64,000 nt of DNA from Agrobacterium tumefaciens. GTDB lineage: Bacteria; Pseudomonadota; Alphaproteobacteria; Rhizobiales; Rhizobiaceae. Position 1 is the stretch's first letter; the number at the start of each line of letters is the position of its first letter. The translations under genes and the position numbers were made by a program. A model generated the notes under the pieces. It saw only the letters and a program-made list of their open reading frames with translations, was not told where the DNA came from and did not search any database. Location of the stretch: contig NZ_SUPW01000005.1 in NCBI RefSeq assembly GCF_013337285.1, positions 62,001 to 126,000 on the forward strand, read 5' to 3'. Shown here piece after piece: positions 47,931 through 57,422 of the stretch.

Positions 47931-48710
47931 TTAGACGCGGCGTTCCACCATCATCTTCTTGATCTCCGCGATTGCCTTGGCCGGGTTCAGCCCCTTCGGG
48001 CAGGCCTGCGCGCAGTTCATGATGGTGTGGCAGCGATAAAGACGGAACGGATCTTCGAGATCGTCGAGACGCTCGCCCGTCGCCTCATCGCGGCTGTCGA
48101 TCAGCCAGCGATAGGCCTGCAGCAGAACAGCGGGACCGAGGTAACGATCGCCATTCCACCAGTAGCTGGGACAGGAGGTGGAGCAGCAGGCGCACAGAAT
48201 GCACTCATAAAGACCATCCAGCTTCAGCCGGTCTTCATGGCTCTGCTTCCATTCCTTGGCCGGCGCCGGCGAAACCGTCTTCAGCCATGGCTCGATGGAG
48301 CGGTGCTGGGCGTAGAAGTTCGACAGGTCAGGAACGAGATCCTTCACGACCGGCATGTGCGGCAGCGGATAGACCTTCACCGTGCCATTGATCTCTTCCA
48401 TGCCTTTGGTGCAGGCGAGCGTATTGGTGCCGTCGATGTTCATGGCGCAGGAGCCACAGATGCCTTCACGGCAGGAACGGCGCAGCGTCAGCGTTGGGTC
48501 GATGTTGTTCTTGATGTAGAGAAGCGCATCGAGAACCATCGGCCCGCAATCGTCGACATCGATATAATAGGTATCGATGCGCGGGTTCTGGCCGTCATCC
48601 GGGTTCCAGCGATAAATGCGGTATTCGCGCACATTCTTGGCACTATCCGGCTTCGGCCAGACCTTGCCTTCGCTGATCTGGGAATTCTTGGGGAGAGCGA
48701 GTTCAACCAT
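47931..48710 (-). CDS. sdhB: Succinate dehydrogenase iron-sulfur subunit
   Basis: The 259-residue subunit carries all three clusters. Cys80, 85, 88 and 100 ([10 protein letters not shown] then TLAC) bind the 2Fe-2S centre. Cys170, 173 and 176 with Cys237, and Cys180 with Cys227 and Cys233 ([16 protein letters not shown] and [14 protein letters not shown]), bind the 4Fe-4S and 3Fe-4S centres. It transfers electrons from SdhA to ubiquinone in the inner membrane. It lies 15 bases after sdhA, at the end of the leftward sdhCDAB operon. Confidence 0.98.
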   Translation of the reverse strand: MVELALPKNSQISEGKVWPKPDSAKNVREYRIYRWNPDDGQNPRIDTYYIDVDDCGPMVLDALLYIKNNIDPTLTLRRSCREGICGSCAMNIDGTNTLACTKGMEEINGTVKVYPLPHMPVVKDLVPDLSNFYAQHRSIEPWLKTVSPAPAKEWKQSHEDRLKLDGLYECILCACCSTSCPSYWWNGDRYLGPAVLLQAYRWLIDSRDEATGERLDDLEDPFRLYRCHTIMNCAQACPKGLNPAKAIAEIKKMMVERRV

Positions 48711-48725
48711 GTCCAGTTCCTCAAA

Positions 48726-50567
48726 TCAGTAGACGCGCGCCTTCGGCTCGATCTTTTTGGGATCGATGCCGTCGGCAATCAGGTCGGTGTGAACCGGGCG
48801 GTAGTCGAGCTTGACGTCGCCTTCGGGGCTGAGCCAGGCAAGCGTATGCTTGCGCCAGTTCACATCGTCGCGACCGGCGAACGGGCCATCGACGAAATCC
48901 TCGCGGGCGTGCGAACCACGGCTTTCCTTGCGCGCTTCCGCGCCATAGACCGTGGTAATCGCATTGGCCATCAGATTGTGCAGCTCAAGCGTTTCGACCA
49001 GATCGGAGTTCCAGACCATCGAACGGTCGGTGACCTTGATATCAGGCAGTTCCTTCCAGATGGCGGACAGGCGCTGGCAACCGCTTTCCAGCGATTCCTG
49101 CGTGCGGAACACGGCCGCATCGTCCTGCATGGCGCGCTGCATCTTGTCGCGCAGCACCGCCGTCGGCGTCGAGCCATTGGCAAAACGCAGGCTGTCGAAG
49201 CGCTCCATGATCCGGTCGCAGGCCGCGATATCCAAAGCGGGAACAGCCGAGTCGCGATCGATGACCTGTGCGGCCCGGATGGCCGCAGCACGACCGAAGA
49301 CCACGAGGTCGATCAGCGAGTTCGAGCCGAGACGGTTAGCACCGTGAACCGAGGCGCAACCGGCTTCGCCAACGGCCATCAGGCCGGGCGCGACGCGTTC
49401 CGGGTTTTCGGCATCGGCGTTCAGCACTTCACCCCAATAATTGGTCGGAATGCCGCCCATATTGTAGTGAACCGTCGGCAGGACCGGGATCGGCTCGCGC
49501 GTCACGTCGACGCCGGCGAAAATCTTGGCGCTTTCGGAAATGCCCGGAAGACGCTCATGCAGAATCGCCGGATCGAGGTGATCGAGATGCAGGAAGATGT
49601 GGTCCTTGTTCTTGCCGACGCCGCGGCCTTCACGGATTTCCATCGTCATGCAGCGCGACACCACGTCACGCGAGGCAAGATCTTTTGCCGAAGGCGCATA
49701 ACGCTCCATGAAGCGCTCGCCTTCGGAGTTGACGAGATAACCGCCTTCGCCGCGTGCGCCTTCGGTAATCAGGCAGCCTGCGCCATAAATGCCGGTCGGG
49801 TGGAACTGTACGAATTCCATGTCCTGAAGCGGCAGGCCGGCTCGGGCAATCATGCCGCCGCCGTCGCCGGTGCAGGTGTGGGCCGAGGTTGCGGAGAAAT
49901 AGGCGCGGCCGTAACCGCCGGTCGCCAGCACCACCATCTTGGCGGAGAAGCGATGGATCGTACCGTCATCGAGGTTCCACGCCACGACGCCGGTGCAACG
50001 GCCATCCGGTGCCATGATCAGGTCGAGCGCGAAATATTCGATGAAGAATTCAGCGTTGTGGCGCAGCGACTGGCCATAAAGCGTGTGCAGGATGGCGTGG
50101 CCGGTACGGTCGGCAGCGGCGCAGGTGCGCTGCACCGGCGGGCCTTCACCGTAATTCTGCATATGGCCGCCAAACGGGCGCTGGTAGATCTTGCCCTCGG
50201 CATTGCGCGAGAACGGCACGCCGTAATGCTCCAGCTCATAGACCGCCTTTGGCGCTTCCATGGCGAGATATTGCATCGCGTCGACGTCGCCGAGCCAGTC
50301 GGAACCCTTTACGGTGTCGTAAAGGTGCCACTGCCAACAGTCAGGCGTCATGTTGGTGAGCGAAGCGGCGATACCGCCCTGCGCCGCCACCGTGTGCGAG
50401 CGCGTCGGGAAAACCTTGGTGATGCAGGCGGTCTTGAAACCCTGTTCGGCCATGCCGAGCGTGGCGCGAAGACCCGCGCCGCCGGCGCCCACCACGATCA
50501 CATCATAGGAGTGATCGACATAGGTGTAGGCCTTGCCATTCTGGGAAGGTGAACTGATCGATGCCAT
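48726..50567 (-). CDS. sdhA: Succinate dehydrogenase flavoprotein subunit
   Basis: The 613-residue flavoprotein oxidises succinate. [23 protein letters not shown] is the FAD motif. [14 protein letters not shown] carries the histidine (His58) that covalently binds [24 protein letters not shown] the substrate site, and [20 protein letters not shown] a conserved block with catalytic arginine. C-terminal [30 protein letters not shown] is standard. It follows sdhD by seven bases and precedes sdhB by 15. Confidence 0.98.
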   Translation of the reverse strand: MASISSPSQNGKAYTYVDHSYDVIVVGAGGAGLRATLGMAEQGFKTACITKVFPTRSHTVAAQGGIAASLTNMTPDCWQWHLYDTVKGSDWLGDVDAMQYLAMEAPKAVYELEHYGVPFSRNAEGKIYQRPFGGHMQNYGEGPPVQRTCAAADRTGHAILHTLYGQSLRHNAEFFIEYFALDLIMAPDGRCTGVVAWNLDDGTIHRFSAKMVVLATGGYGRAYFSATSAHTCTGDGGGMIARAGLPLQDMEFVQFHPTGIYGAGCLITEGARGEGGYLVNSEGERFMERYAPSAKDLASRDVVSRCMTMEIREGRGVGKNKDHIFLHLDHLDPAILHERLPGISESAKIFAGVDVTREPIPVLPTVHYNMGGIPTNYWGEVLNADAENPERVAPGLMAVGEAGCASVHGANRLGSNSLIDLVVFGRAAAIRAAQVIDRDSAVPALDIAACDRIMERFDSLRFANGSTPTAVLRDKMQRAMQDDAAVFRTQESLESGCQRLSAIWKELPDIKVTDRSMVWNSDLVETLELHNLMANAITTVYGAEARKESRGSHAREDFVDGPFAGRDDVNWRKHTLAWLSPEGDVKLDYRPVHTDLIADGIDPKKIEPKARVY

Positions 50568-50574
50568 GGCGGAC

Positions 50575-50955
50575 TTATCCTGCGAATGCGATTTTCAGAA
50601 TGGCGAAGATGCAAAGACCGCCAATCAGAATCGCGAAAAACGTGTTGAGCATCAGAAGAACGAGCTTCAAAACCTCGGCGTGAATGTAGTCTTCGATGAT
50701 GACCTGCATGCCGAGCTTCATGTGGACGAGGCCGGAAACCAGCACCAGAGCCATGATGACCGCGACGAGCGGGTTGGACAGCGCGGCTGCAACTTCCGGA
50801 TAGGGCGCGCCGGCATATTTGATGAGGAAGACCACAAAGAAGATCAGCAGGGGAACGTTGGCGACCGCCGTCAGGCGCTGACGCCAGAAATGGTCGGTGC
50901 CTTCCTTGGCGGAGCCGAGGCCGCGAACCTTTCCGAGAGGTGTACGCATATCCAT
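50575..50955 (-). CDS. sdhD: Succinate dehydrogenase membrane anchor subunit
   Basis: The 126-residue anchor has three hydrophobic segments ([72 protein letters not shown]). [19 protein letters not shown] contains the heme/quinone-region histidine and the conserved ED-Y pair of SdhD. With SdhC it binds heme b and ubiquinone. It is seven bases upstream of sdhA and 13 after sdhC. Confidence 0.95.
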   Translation of the reverse strand: MDMRTPLGKVRGLGSAKEGTDHFWRQRLTAVANVPLLIFFVVFLIKYAGAPYPEVAAALSNPLVAVIMALVLVSGLVHMKLGMQVIIEDYIHAEVLKLVLLMLNTFFAILIGGLCIFAILKIAFAG

Positions 50956-50968
50956 GACAGGCTTCTCC

Positions 50969-51361
50969 TTAGCGCACGATCAGGGCGATGACCCAGATGA
51001 GCGCGGTCAGACAGATCGACGCTACAAAGGTCGCCTTGGCGAGTTTCGTGTTGAAGTTCTTCTCAAAGCCGTGCCCGAGATCCCACATGAAATGGCGAAG
51101 GCCGCCGAGCATGTGGTGAACGAGAGCCCAAGTATAGCCGATCAGAATAATCTTGCCGATGATCGTACCCATCGCCCAGCTGACCCAGTCGTAATAGGCC
51201 GGGCCGGAAGCAAGCGCGATAAGCCACCAGGCGACCAGCAGCGTTCCGAAATAAAGGGCGGAACCCGTGATGCGGTGCACGATGGACGCGACCATCGTCG
51301 GAATCGGCTTGTAAATTTGAAGATGCGGCGACAAAGGCCGGTTATTTGTCAAATTCGCCAT
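50969..51361 (-). CDS. sdhC: Succinate dehydrogenase cytochrome b556 subunit
   Basis: The 130-residue membrane subunit reads [36 protein letters not shown], the canonical SdhC signature, and has [24 protein letters not shown] with the heme ligand histidine. Together with SdhD it anchors the complex and binds heme b. The start at 51361 gives the family-typical [13 protein letters not shown]; a longer frame start at 51448 lies in untranslated leader. It heads the operon. Confidence 0.96.
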   Translation of the reverse strand: MANLTNNRPLSPHLQIYKPIPTMVASIVHRITGSALYFGTLLVAWWLIALASGPAYYDWVSWAMGTIIGKIILIGYTWALVHHMLGGLRHFMWDLGHGFEKNFNTKLAKATFVASICLTALIWVIALIVR

Positions 51362-51666
51362 CAGAACCTCGCGGCGTTTTCCCGTGCGCCCATCAGACAG
51401 GACGCCCCCAAGCAACTGCACATGACGAAAGAATGTGCATTGCACCAACCGCGACGTTTAATCACATGGGGGCGTCACGACAAGCATATTTCATGACCGA
51501 TTCGAATTTAATCGATTGGTTCACGAATTTTTTTGAGATTTTTTTGCCTGAAAATAAAAAATCGAGTGTTTCCAAGATTTACACCCTCAAAATATTTACC
51601 TTTACGTAATTCAGGAATCGTGTAATTTACCTTTGATTAACCAAACAAATCCGGAGAATGAGGCTC
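51362..51666. promoter_or_regulatory. Divergent region between sdhC and the small secreted protein gene
   Basis: This 305-base region must hold the sdh promoter (leftward) and the promoter of the small secreted protein (rightward). The part from 51490 to 51620 is strikingly AT-rich with runs of A and T. I do not see a confident regulator box, hairpin or RNA gene. Confidence 0.55.
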
Positions 51667-52035
51667 ATGTTACAGCGTCGAATCGCCGCTTTCGCCATGG
51701 TCGTCACGGGCGTCGTTTTCGCCGTGATGCCTCCTGTAATGGCAGAGGATTTTCAGGGCCGCCATCATTATCAGCACCGTCAATCACAGGTCAGTTTCTC
51801 CACCGATGGGCTGCCATCCACCCTCTCCGGCGGCACCTATGTCGGCGCGATATCGGCGCTGCGCGTTCGCGGCAACGGCAATTATTTCGCGGTAGGCGGT
51901 CGGCTTGCGCGAAACGGCGCAAACGCAACAATCGGTGCCCGGCTTGCACCGAAAGCTAAAATCATCAATGTCCGTGCCGAAACCGCCGGCGACGCCTGTG
52001 CTTATGAGCACGGCGTCTGCATCATCCGGCCTTAA
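51667..52035 (+). CDS. Small secreted hypothetical protein
   Basis: The 122-residue protein has a clear Sec signal peptide (MLQRRIAAFAMVVTGVVFAVMPPVMA, cleavage after AMA or near AEDF). The glycine- and aromatic-rich mature part reads VSFSTDGLPSTLSGGTYVGAISALRVRGNGNYFAVGGRLARNGAN and ends with a cysteine pair DACAYEHGVCIIRP that could form a disulfide. I do not recognise a family. The ATG at 51667 is used; GGAGA lies about ten bases upstream of it but only one base from the earlier in-frame ATG at 51658. It abuts the convergent methyltransferase gene. Confidence 0.6.
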   Translation: MLQRRIAAFAMVVTGVVFAVMPPVMAEDFQGRHHYQHRQSQVSFSTDGLPSTLSGGTYVGAISALRVRGNGNYFAVGGRLARNGANATIGARLAPKAKIINVRAETAGDACAYEHGVCIIRP

Positions 52036-52680
52036 TCAGACGAAACGCCAGACGGTAGTCTTTTTCACTTCGCTGTCTTCCAGCGCCCGTGTCACCGGCA
52101 CCTCATAGGTCGCCTCGGCACGAAGACGCTGTCTGGGCAGGTAGGCACGCCCCGGATCGCCCACAAGGACGCTCACGCCCTTCTCAGTCAGTTCCAGAAA
52201 CCATGGAACGAGAAGTTCGGCAAAGGCGCGGTCGTAAAACACGTCGCCCGCCAGCAGAACATCCGCCTCAACCGGCTTGCCCACCAAGTTGATCCCGGTA
52301 AAATCGACAGCCACGCCATTAAGCGCCGCATTCAGCCGAATGGCCGTCTCCGTCCACGGATCGATATCGGCAGCCAGAACGCTGGTCGCGCCCGACTTTG
52401 CGGCGGCGATGGCGACCAGTCCGGAGCCGCTGGCGAAATCCAGCACACGCTTGCCGCACACGCTGGCAGGGTGATCCAGCACATAACGGGCAAGCCCCTG
52501 CCCACCCGCCCAGGCGAAGGCCCAAAAAGGCGGCGGCAGGCCGATCTCTTCCAGCTCCTCCTCCGTCTTCAACCACAGCTCATGGGCTTCGGTGGCGAGA
52601 TGCAGGCGCAATTCCGGCACATGCGGCGGATGCATGATGGCAGCATTGTCGAGAATGAAGCGTTCGGGATCGGTCTTCAC
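52036..52680 (-). CDS. METTL20/ETFBKMT-like protein lysine methyltransferase
   Basis: The 214-residue SAM-dependent methyltransferase has GKRVLDFASGSGLVAIAAAKSGATSVLAADIDP as motif I and the acidic loop. The post-motif II block LLAGDVFYDRAF contains a DxxY-type motif of the seven-beta-strand protein lysine methyltransferase family 16. The rest resembles METTL20, and the Agrobacterium homologue of that enzyme has been reported to methylate ribosomal protein L7/L12 and the ETF beta subunit. That is the most likely role here, inferred from sequence resemblance. It is last in the tsaD-gpsA-yciI-EVE group. Confidence 0.75.
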   Translation of the reverse strand: MKTDPERFILDNAAIMHPPHVPELRLHLATEAHELWLKTEEELEEIGLPPPFWAFAWAGGQGLARYVLDHPASVCGKRVLDFASGSGLVAIAAAKSGATSVLAADIDPWTETAIRLNAALNGVAVDFTGINLVGKPVEADVLLAGDVFYDRAFAELLVPWFLELTEKGVSVLVGDPGRAYLPRQRLRAEATYEVPVTRALEDSEVKKTTVWRFV

Positions 52681-52687
52681 CGAAGGC

Positions 52688-53131
52688 TCAGTCCGGTGAT
52701 TTCGGCGGATTGGCGAGGTTACCCATGCGGCAGACCTCCAAATATTCCTCTTCCGTCACCGGCTGCACGGAAAGCCGCATGGAGGTGACGAGCGACATCT
52801 TCTCCAGCTTGGGGTTGGCTTTCACATCCTTTAGCGAAACCGGCTGCGGCATATCGCAGACAGCGCGGATATCAACGCAGTCCCACTTCAGATCGCCTTC
52901 GGCAGTCGAGTCCGGATGCGACAGCGCGCAGACTTCAACGATGCCGACGACATCCAGCCCTTCATTCGAGTGATAGAAGAAACCCTTGTCGCCGATTTTC
53001 ATGGCGCGCATGTTGTTGCGCGCCTGATAATTGCGCACGCCGGTCCATTCTTCGCCCGCTTCGCCCTTGGCCTTCTGCATTTCCCAGGACCACTTGAACG
53101 GTTCGGACTTGTACAGCCAGTAATTCGCCAT
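52688..53131 (-). CDS. EVE domain protein
   Basis: The 147-residue protein is an EVE (PUA-like) domain, seen in MANYWLYKSEPFKWSWEMQKAKGEAGEEWTGVRNYQARNNMRAMKIGDKGFFYHSNEGLDVVGIVEV and the later MPQPVSLKDVKANPKLEKMSLVTSMRLSVQPV. EVE domains are thought to read modified bases in RNA or DNA. It lies seven bases upstream of the methyltransferase gene and six bases downstream of the YciI-like gene, in a leftward row with tsaD. The ligand is not known. Confidence 0.9.
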   Translation of the reverse strand: MANYWLYKSEPFKWSWEMQKAKGEAGEEWTGVRNYQARNNMRAMKIGDKGFFYHSNEGLDVVGIVEVCALSHPDSTAEGDLKWDCVDIRAVCDMPQPVSLKDVKANPKLEKMSLVTSMRLSVQPVTEEEYLEVCRMGNLANPPKSPD

Positions 53132-53137
53132 GCCCGC

Positions 53138-53431
53138 TCAAGCTCCCGGATTGTTGAAGACCCAGTTATAGGGCTTCACATCGACGCTTTCGAACAGCCC
53201 CGCCTTGGCATAGGGATCGGCATCGGCGAGCGCCTTGGCTGCATCGATATCAACTGCTTCCACAATAACGAGGCTGCCATTCGGCTTGCCTTCGGCATCC
53301 AGAAACGGGCCGGCGATCTTCAGCGTGCCCTCGGCATTCAGCTTGTTCAGATGTTCCAGATGGGCCGGGCGTGTTTCCATGCGCACGTTCAGATGGCCGG
53401 GCTTGTCCTTGCAGATAAACGCAAACAGCAT
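53138..53431 (-). CDS. YciI-like protein
   Basis: The 97-residue YciI/ferredoxin-fold protein starts MLFAFICKDKPGHLNVRMETRPAHLEHLNKLNAEGTLKIAGPFLDAEGKPNGSLVIVEAVDIDAAKALADADPYAKAGLF. The RxxHLEHL region contains the conserved histidine and the DPYAKAGLF block is typical. YciI-like proteins are small homodimers of uncertain function, some acting on chlorinated or cyclic substrates. It precedes the EVE gene by six bases; a repeat lies upstream. Confidence 0.9.
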   Translation of the reverse strand: MLFAFICKDKPGHLNVRMETRPAHLEHLNKLNAEGTLKIAGPFLDAEGKPNGSLVIVEAVDIDAAKALADADPYAKAGLFESVDVKPYNWVFNNPGA

Positions 53432-53444
53432 TTTCGTCTCCTCG

Positions 53445-53500
53445 CTAGAGCATGTCTCCCAAAAGTGTCAGCGGTTTCGGGACCAGGACATGCGTAAAAA
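53445..53500. repeat. Intergenic palindromic repeat (copy f)
   Basis: TAGAGCATGTCTCC at the left end, then AAAAGTGTCAGCGGTTTC and the ATGCGTAAAAA core, matches the family seen near 22767 and 33062. It separates the yciI-type gene from gpsA on the leftward group, where the two genes may still be co-transcribed. Confidence 0.75.
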
Positions 53501-53519
53501 CTATTCAAAGGCCCCACCC

Positions 53520-54503
53520 TCATTCGGTGGTGATTGGCCGTGTCATCAATTGTTGCATGGCGCTTGCCACATCCAGATTGCCGTCGATGATGGCAGCCAC
53601 CGATTCGGTAACCGGCATGTCGACGGCATGACTTTCTCCGAGCCGGGCCGCGACGGCAGCCGTAAAAGCACCCTCCACCAACCCGCCGGACATGTCCTTG
53701 CCTCCACCCCGGCCAAGCGCGATGCCGAAACGCAGGTTGCGCGACTGGTGGCTGGTGGCGGTCAGCACCAGATCACCAAGACCGGAAAGACCGCGTACCG
53801 TATCGGCCTTACCGCCCATGGCGACGATGAGACGCGACATCTCGGCAAGGCCGCGCGAAATCAACGCCGCCCGGGCGGAATCGCCAAGACCCGCGCCTTC
53901 GACGATGCCCGCGGCAATGGCGAGAACATTCTTCAGCGCCCCGCCAAGCTGCACGCCAATACGGTCGGTGGAGGCATAAAGCCGGAAGGTTCTGCCGGAA
54001 ATCGTGGTCGCCAGCCGCTCGGCAACCGCTGCGTCTTCCGCCGCAATCGCCATGGCGGTGGGCAGGCCGCGCGCAATATCCGCTGCAAATCCCGGACCGG
54101 AAAGGACCGCAATCGGATGATGCGGCAGTTCCGCTTCCAGAAGCTCCGTGAGCAGGCGACCGGAGTTGCGGTCGATACCCTTGGCGCAGGTGACGATAAT
54201 AGAGTCATTAGCCAGATAAGGACCATAATGACGGGCCGCATCCGCATGAACCTGCGAGGGCATGGCGAACAACACGATACTAGCACCGGCTAGCACATCC
54301 GGCTCGACCGAAAATTCAAGCGCATCCGGCAGTTCAACGCCCGGCAGGGTCGCTTCATGCACACGGTCGCTCCTGAGATCGGCCATCAGGGATGCATCAC
54401 GGCCAAGCAGAGTGACGTCGTGCCGGTTTTCCAGCGCGATGACGACCGCAAGCGCGGTTCCGAAGGCACCAGCGCCGATAACGACGATTTTCTCCCGCTG
54501 CAT
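53520..54503 (-). CDS. gpsA: Glycerol-3-phosphate dehydrogenase (NAD(P)+)
   Basis: The 327-residue enzyme makes glycerol-3-phosphate from dihydroxyacetone phosphate for phospholipids. [20 protein letters not shown] is the NAD motif, and [21 protein letters not shown] and [34 protein letters not shown] are conserved substrate-site blocks with the catalytic lysine (ALKN). Its start overlaps the tsaD stop (TGATG). Length matches the family. Confidence 0.96.
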   Translation of the reverse strand: MQREKIVVIGAGAFGTALAVVIALENRHDVTLLGRDASLMADLRSDRVHEATLPGVELPDALEFSVEPDVLAGASIVLFAMPSQVHADAARHYGPYLANDSIIVTCAKGIDRNSGRLLTELLEAELPHHPIAVLSGPGFAADIARGLPTAMAIAAEDAAVAERLATTISGRTFRLYASTDRIGVQLGGALKNVLAIAAGIVEGAGLGDSARAALISRGLAEMSRLIVAMGGKADTVRGLSGLGDLVLTATSHQSRNLRFGIALGRGGGKDMSGGLVEGAFTAAVAARLGESHAVDMPVTESVAAIIDGNLDVASAMQQLMTRPITTE

Positions 54504-55600
54504 CAGGCCTTGGCTCCCCTTTTACCGAAACCGATCAACGTCTCCGCATTGCCATCAAGTGGCCAGCGCGAGCGCGGCGGTATCTCCAGCGGATCGGGCT
54601 CCTTACCTTCCGCCATGCGCTCCAGCCCTGCCCAGGCGATCATCGCAGCATTATCGGTGCAAAGCCGATGCGGTGGCGCGACGAAGCGGAAGCCGTTGGT
54701 ATCGCAAAGTGTCTGCAGGGTCTGACGGATTTCCTGATTGGCGGCGACGCCGCCGGCCACCACAAGAGCCGGTTCTCCATCAATATGTGGAAATTCTTGC
54801 TTGAAGCGGGCAAGGCCACGGCCAATGCGGTCTTTCAGAGTGCGTGACACCGCCTTCTGGAAGGAGGCACAGATATCGGCAATATCCTGCTCTGACAGCG
54901 GCGCAATGGCAGTTGCGGCCTGCCGCACCGCTGTCTTCAGGCCGGAGAAGGAAAAATCGAGCCTGACCTCGCCAACCATTGGGCGCGGTAGCGGAAAACG
55001 GTCCGGGTCACCCTTCGCAGCCGCCTTTTCAACGGCAGGCCCGCCGGGATAGGGGAGGCCTAAAAGTTTCGCGGTCTTGTCGAAAGCTTCACCAAGCGCG
55101 TCATCGATGGTGGTGCCCCAGCGCTCATAATCGCCAACGCCACGCACTAGCACCAGCTGGGTATGGCCGCCGGAGACCAGCAGCATCAGATAGGGGAAAG
55201 ACAGACCATCGGTCAGCCGCGCCGTCAGCGCATGACCTTCCAGATGGTTGATGGCGTAGAGCGGCTTATCCGCAGCCATGGCAATCGCCTTGCCGGTCAT
55301 CAGCCCCACCAGCAGGCCGCCGATGAGGCCGGGGCCGGATGTGGCGGCAATGGCATCGACATCGGCAAGGGTGACGCCCGCCTGCTCCAGCGCTTCTTCC
55401 ACCAGCGTATCCAGCGCCTCGACATGGGCGCGCGCGGCAATCTCCGGCACTACGCCGCCATAGGCGCTGTGTTCCTCAAGCTGCGACAAAACGACGTCGG
55501 AGACGATCTCGCCACGACCGTCCGCATGCCGAACCACAATGGATGCAGCGGTTTCGTCACAGCTTGTCTCTATGCCGAGGATACGAAGAAAGGGGGTCAT
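54503..55600 (-). CDS. tsaD: tRNA N6-threonylcarbamoyladenosine transferase TsaD
   Basis: The 365-residue ASKHA-fold enzyme modifies adenosine 37 of ANN-decoding tRNAs with threonylcarbamoyl (t6A). [18 protein letters not shown] is the N-terminal signature. [15 protein letters not shown] carries the metal-binding histidines, [18 protein letters not shown] the conserved second block, and [21 protein letters not shown] and [12 protein letters not shown] follow. The ATG at 55600 is chosen; a TTG at 55603 is adjacent. It begins the leftward group and is divergent from hemC by about 70 bases. Confidence 0.97.
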   Translation of the reverse strand: MTPFLRILGIETSCDETAASIVVRHADGRGEIVSDVVLSQLEEHSAYGGVVPEIAARAHVEALDTLVEEALEQAGVTLADVDAIAATSGPGLIGGLLVGLMTGKAIAMAADKPLYAINHLEGHALTARLTDGLSFPYLMLLVSGGHTQLVLVRGVGDYERWGTTIDDALGEAFDKTAKLLGLPYPGGPAVEKAAAKGDPDRFPLPRPMVGEVRLDFSFSGLKTAVRQAATAIAPLSEQDIADICASFQKAVSRTLKDRIGRGLARFKQEFPHIDGEPALVVAGGVAANQEIRQTLQTLCDTNGFRFVAPPHRLCTDNAAMIAWAGLERMAEGKEPDPLEIPPRSRWPLDGNAETLIGFGKRGAKA

Positions 55601-55673
55601 CAAATCTGTTCGTTCATTGCGATCATGCGCTGAGTTGGTCTAAGACAACTCCGGTAACAATGGATAGACGCGG

Positions 55674-56603
55674 ATGCAAACAAAACCTTTCCGAATCGGC
55701 ACGCGCGGCAGCCCTCTGGCGCTTGCGCAGGCTTATGAGACCCGCAACCGGCTGATGTCGGCGCATGGCCTGCCGGAAGACATGTTCGAAATCGTCGTGC
55801 TATCCACCAAGGGTGATCGGATAACCGACCGCGCCTTGTCGGAGATCGGCGGCAAGGGCCTGTTCACGGAGGAGCTGGAAAACCAGCTTCTGTCCGGCGA
55901 ACTCGATATTGCCGTGCATTCCTCCAAGGACATGCCGACTATTTTGCCCGAGGGCCTGCATCTCTCCGCCTTCCTGCCGCGTGAAGACATGCGTGACGCC
56001 TTCATCGGCCGCACCGCGCCGAAGCTTCTGGAACTGCCGCAGGGTGCCGTCGTCGGCTCCGCCTCTCTGCGCCGTCAGGCTCTGATCCGCCGCCTGCGGC
56101 CGGATCTGAGCGTCATCGTTTTCCGAGGTCTGGTCGATACCCGCCTGCGCAAGCTCGAAGAAGGCCAGGCGGATGCCACGCTTCTTGCCTTTGCCGGCCT
56201 GAAGCGGCTCGGCAAGGAGAATGTCCCGACGGAAATTCTCGACCCAAAGGAATTTCCCCCTGCTCCGGCCCAAGGCGCGATCTGTGTGGAAAGCCGCATC
56301 GGCGATACGCGCATGGACGAGCTGCTTACCCCCATAAATGACAGGCCGACTTTTGACGCCGTGACCTGTGAGCGCGCCTTTCTGGCCGCACTTGACGGCT
56401 CCTGTCGCACGCCGATTGCCGGCTATGCCACCTGCGACGGCGAGGAGCTGCATTTTTCCGGGCTGATCCTCACCCCCGATGGCCAGACGAGCCACGGCAT
56501 CGAAATCTCGGGCAACCGGATGGATGCGGCAAAGCTCGGCCGACAGGCCGGCGAAGAGGTGCGTGCAAAGGCGGGCAGCGCCTTCTTCGAAGGCTGGAGC
56601 TAA
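55674..56603 (+). CDS. hemC: Hydroxymethylbilane synthase (porphobilinogen deaminase)
   Basis: The 309-residue enzyme assembles four porphobilinogens into hydroxymethylbilane. [15 protein letters not shown] is the N-terminal motif, [12 protein letters not shown] the conserved substrate-lysine/aspartate block, [17 protein letters not shown] the arginine-rich pocket, and [14 protein letters not shown] carries the dipyrromethane-cofactor cysteine (Cys244). It is the first gene of a rightward group of heme and envelope-related genes, five bases before hemD. Confidence 0.96.
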   Translation: MQTKPFRIGTRGSPLALAQAYETRNRLMSAHGLPEDMFEIVVLSTKGDRITDRALSEIGGKGLFTEELENQLLSGELDIAVHSSKDMPTILPEGLHLSAFLPREDMRDAFIGRTAPKLLELPQGAVVGSASLRRQALIRRLRPDLSVIVFRGLVDTRLRKLEEGQADATLLAFAGLKRLGKENVPTEILDPKEFPPAPAQGAICVESRIGDTRMDELLTPINDRPTFDAVTCERAFLAALDGSCRTPIAGYATCDGEELHFSGLILTPDGQTSHGIEISGNRMDAAKLGRQAGEEVRAKAGSAFFEGWS

Positions 56604-56607
56604 GCCG

Positions 56608-57348
56608 ATGCGGATCGTCGTCACCCGGCCGCAGCGTTCGGGCGAAAGGACGGCCGCAAAGCTTGAAGCGCTCGGCCACGAGCCGGTGCTTCTTCCGCTG
56701 TTTCATCCTGCCCATCACGGCGAACGCGCCATCTCGGCGCTGTTCACCCCATTGGCTGCCATCGCGGTAACCAGCGCGGAAGCCGTGCGGGCGCTGGATA
56801 CATTCAGGTGGCAGCTGGCACCGCATCTGTCGAAACCGCTTTTTGCCGTCGGCGGAGCAACGGCGCAAGCGGCGGAAAATACTGGCTTCAAACAGATATT
56901 CACCGCCTCCGGTGATGCCCTGGGTCTGACCGCGCTGGTGACGGAGCACCGCGCTCTTCTTTCCGAAAGGCAACCCCTGCTCTATCTCGCCGGCAGGCCA
57001 CGTGGCTCCGTCTTCGAGGAAGGCCTTGCCGCAGCGGGCATTCCCTTCAGAACTGTCGACTGTTACGAGATGCTGCCCTCGGACATCGCCGAAAACACGC
57101 TCGAAACGGCCCTTCTCGACACCGCTGCCGATGTAGTCCTGCTCTATTCATCCGAAGCGGCACGGGCCTTTTTTAGCCATGCGTCGGCGGAAAAATATGT
57201 GGCGGCGCTGGCAGCGGTCCAATTCATCTGCATCAGCCGCAATGTGCTTTCTCTGGTTCCGGAAATTTTCCGCCTAAAGGCCATAGCAGCCGAAGAGCCG
57301 AGCGAGGCGGCGATGTTCGAACTTCTGCGCCAGGACTCTGGAACCTAA
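56608..57348 (+). CDS. hemD: Uroporphyrinogen-III synthase
   Basis: The 246-residue, poorly conserved enzyme closes and inverts ring D of hydroxymethylbilane. The N-terminal MRIVVTRPQRSGERTAAKLEALGHEPVLLPLF and mid block IAVTSAEAVRALDTF are typical, and the second half has LLYLAGRPRGSVFEEGLAAAGIPFRTVDCYEM and DVVLLYSSEAARAFF, the usual HemD repeats. The start at 56608 lies just after the hemC stop (56603), arguing for coupling. Confidence rests on both motif and gene order. Confidence 0.9.
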   Translation: MRIVVTRPQRSGERTAAKLEALGHEPVLLPLFHPAHHGERAISALFTPLAAIAVTSAEAVRALDTFRWQLAPHLSKPLFAVGGATAQAAENTGFKQIFTASGDALGLTALVTEHRALLSERQPLLYLAGRPRGSVFEEGLAAAGIPFRTVDCYEMLPSDIAENTLETALLDTAADVVLLYSSEAARAFFSHASAEKYVAALAAVQFICISRNVLSLVPEIFRLKAIAAEEPSEAAMFELLRQDSGT

Positions 57349-57422
57349 TTGGCGTTCGCCCCTTTCCTTTGCCGCCGTCACTGACTAGGTTTAGATTACT
57401 GCAGGCAGAAAATGAGGTTGTC

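Noticed and set aside
48027-50552. 841-codon rightward open frame opposite sdhA and sdhB
   Set aside because: The opposite strand encodes sdhA and sdhB with all cofactor ligands; this frame is a GC-bias shadow.
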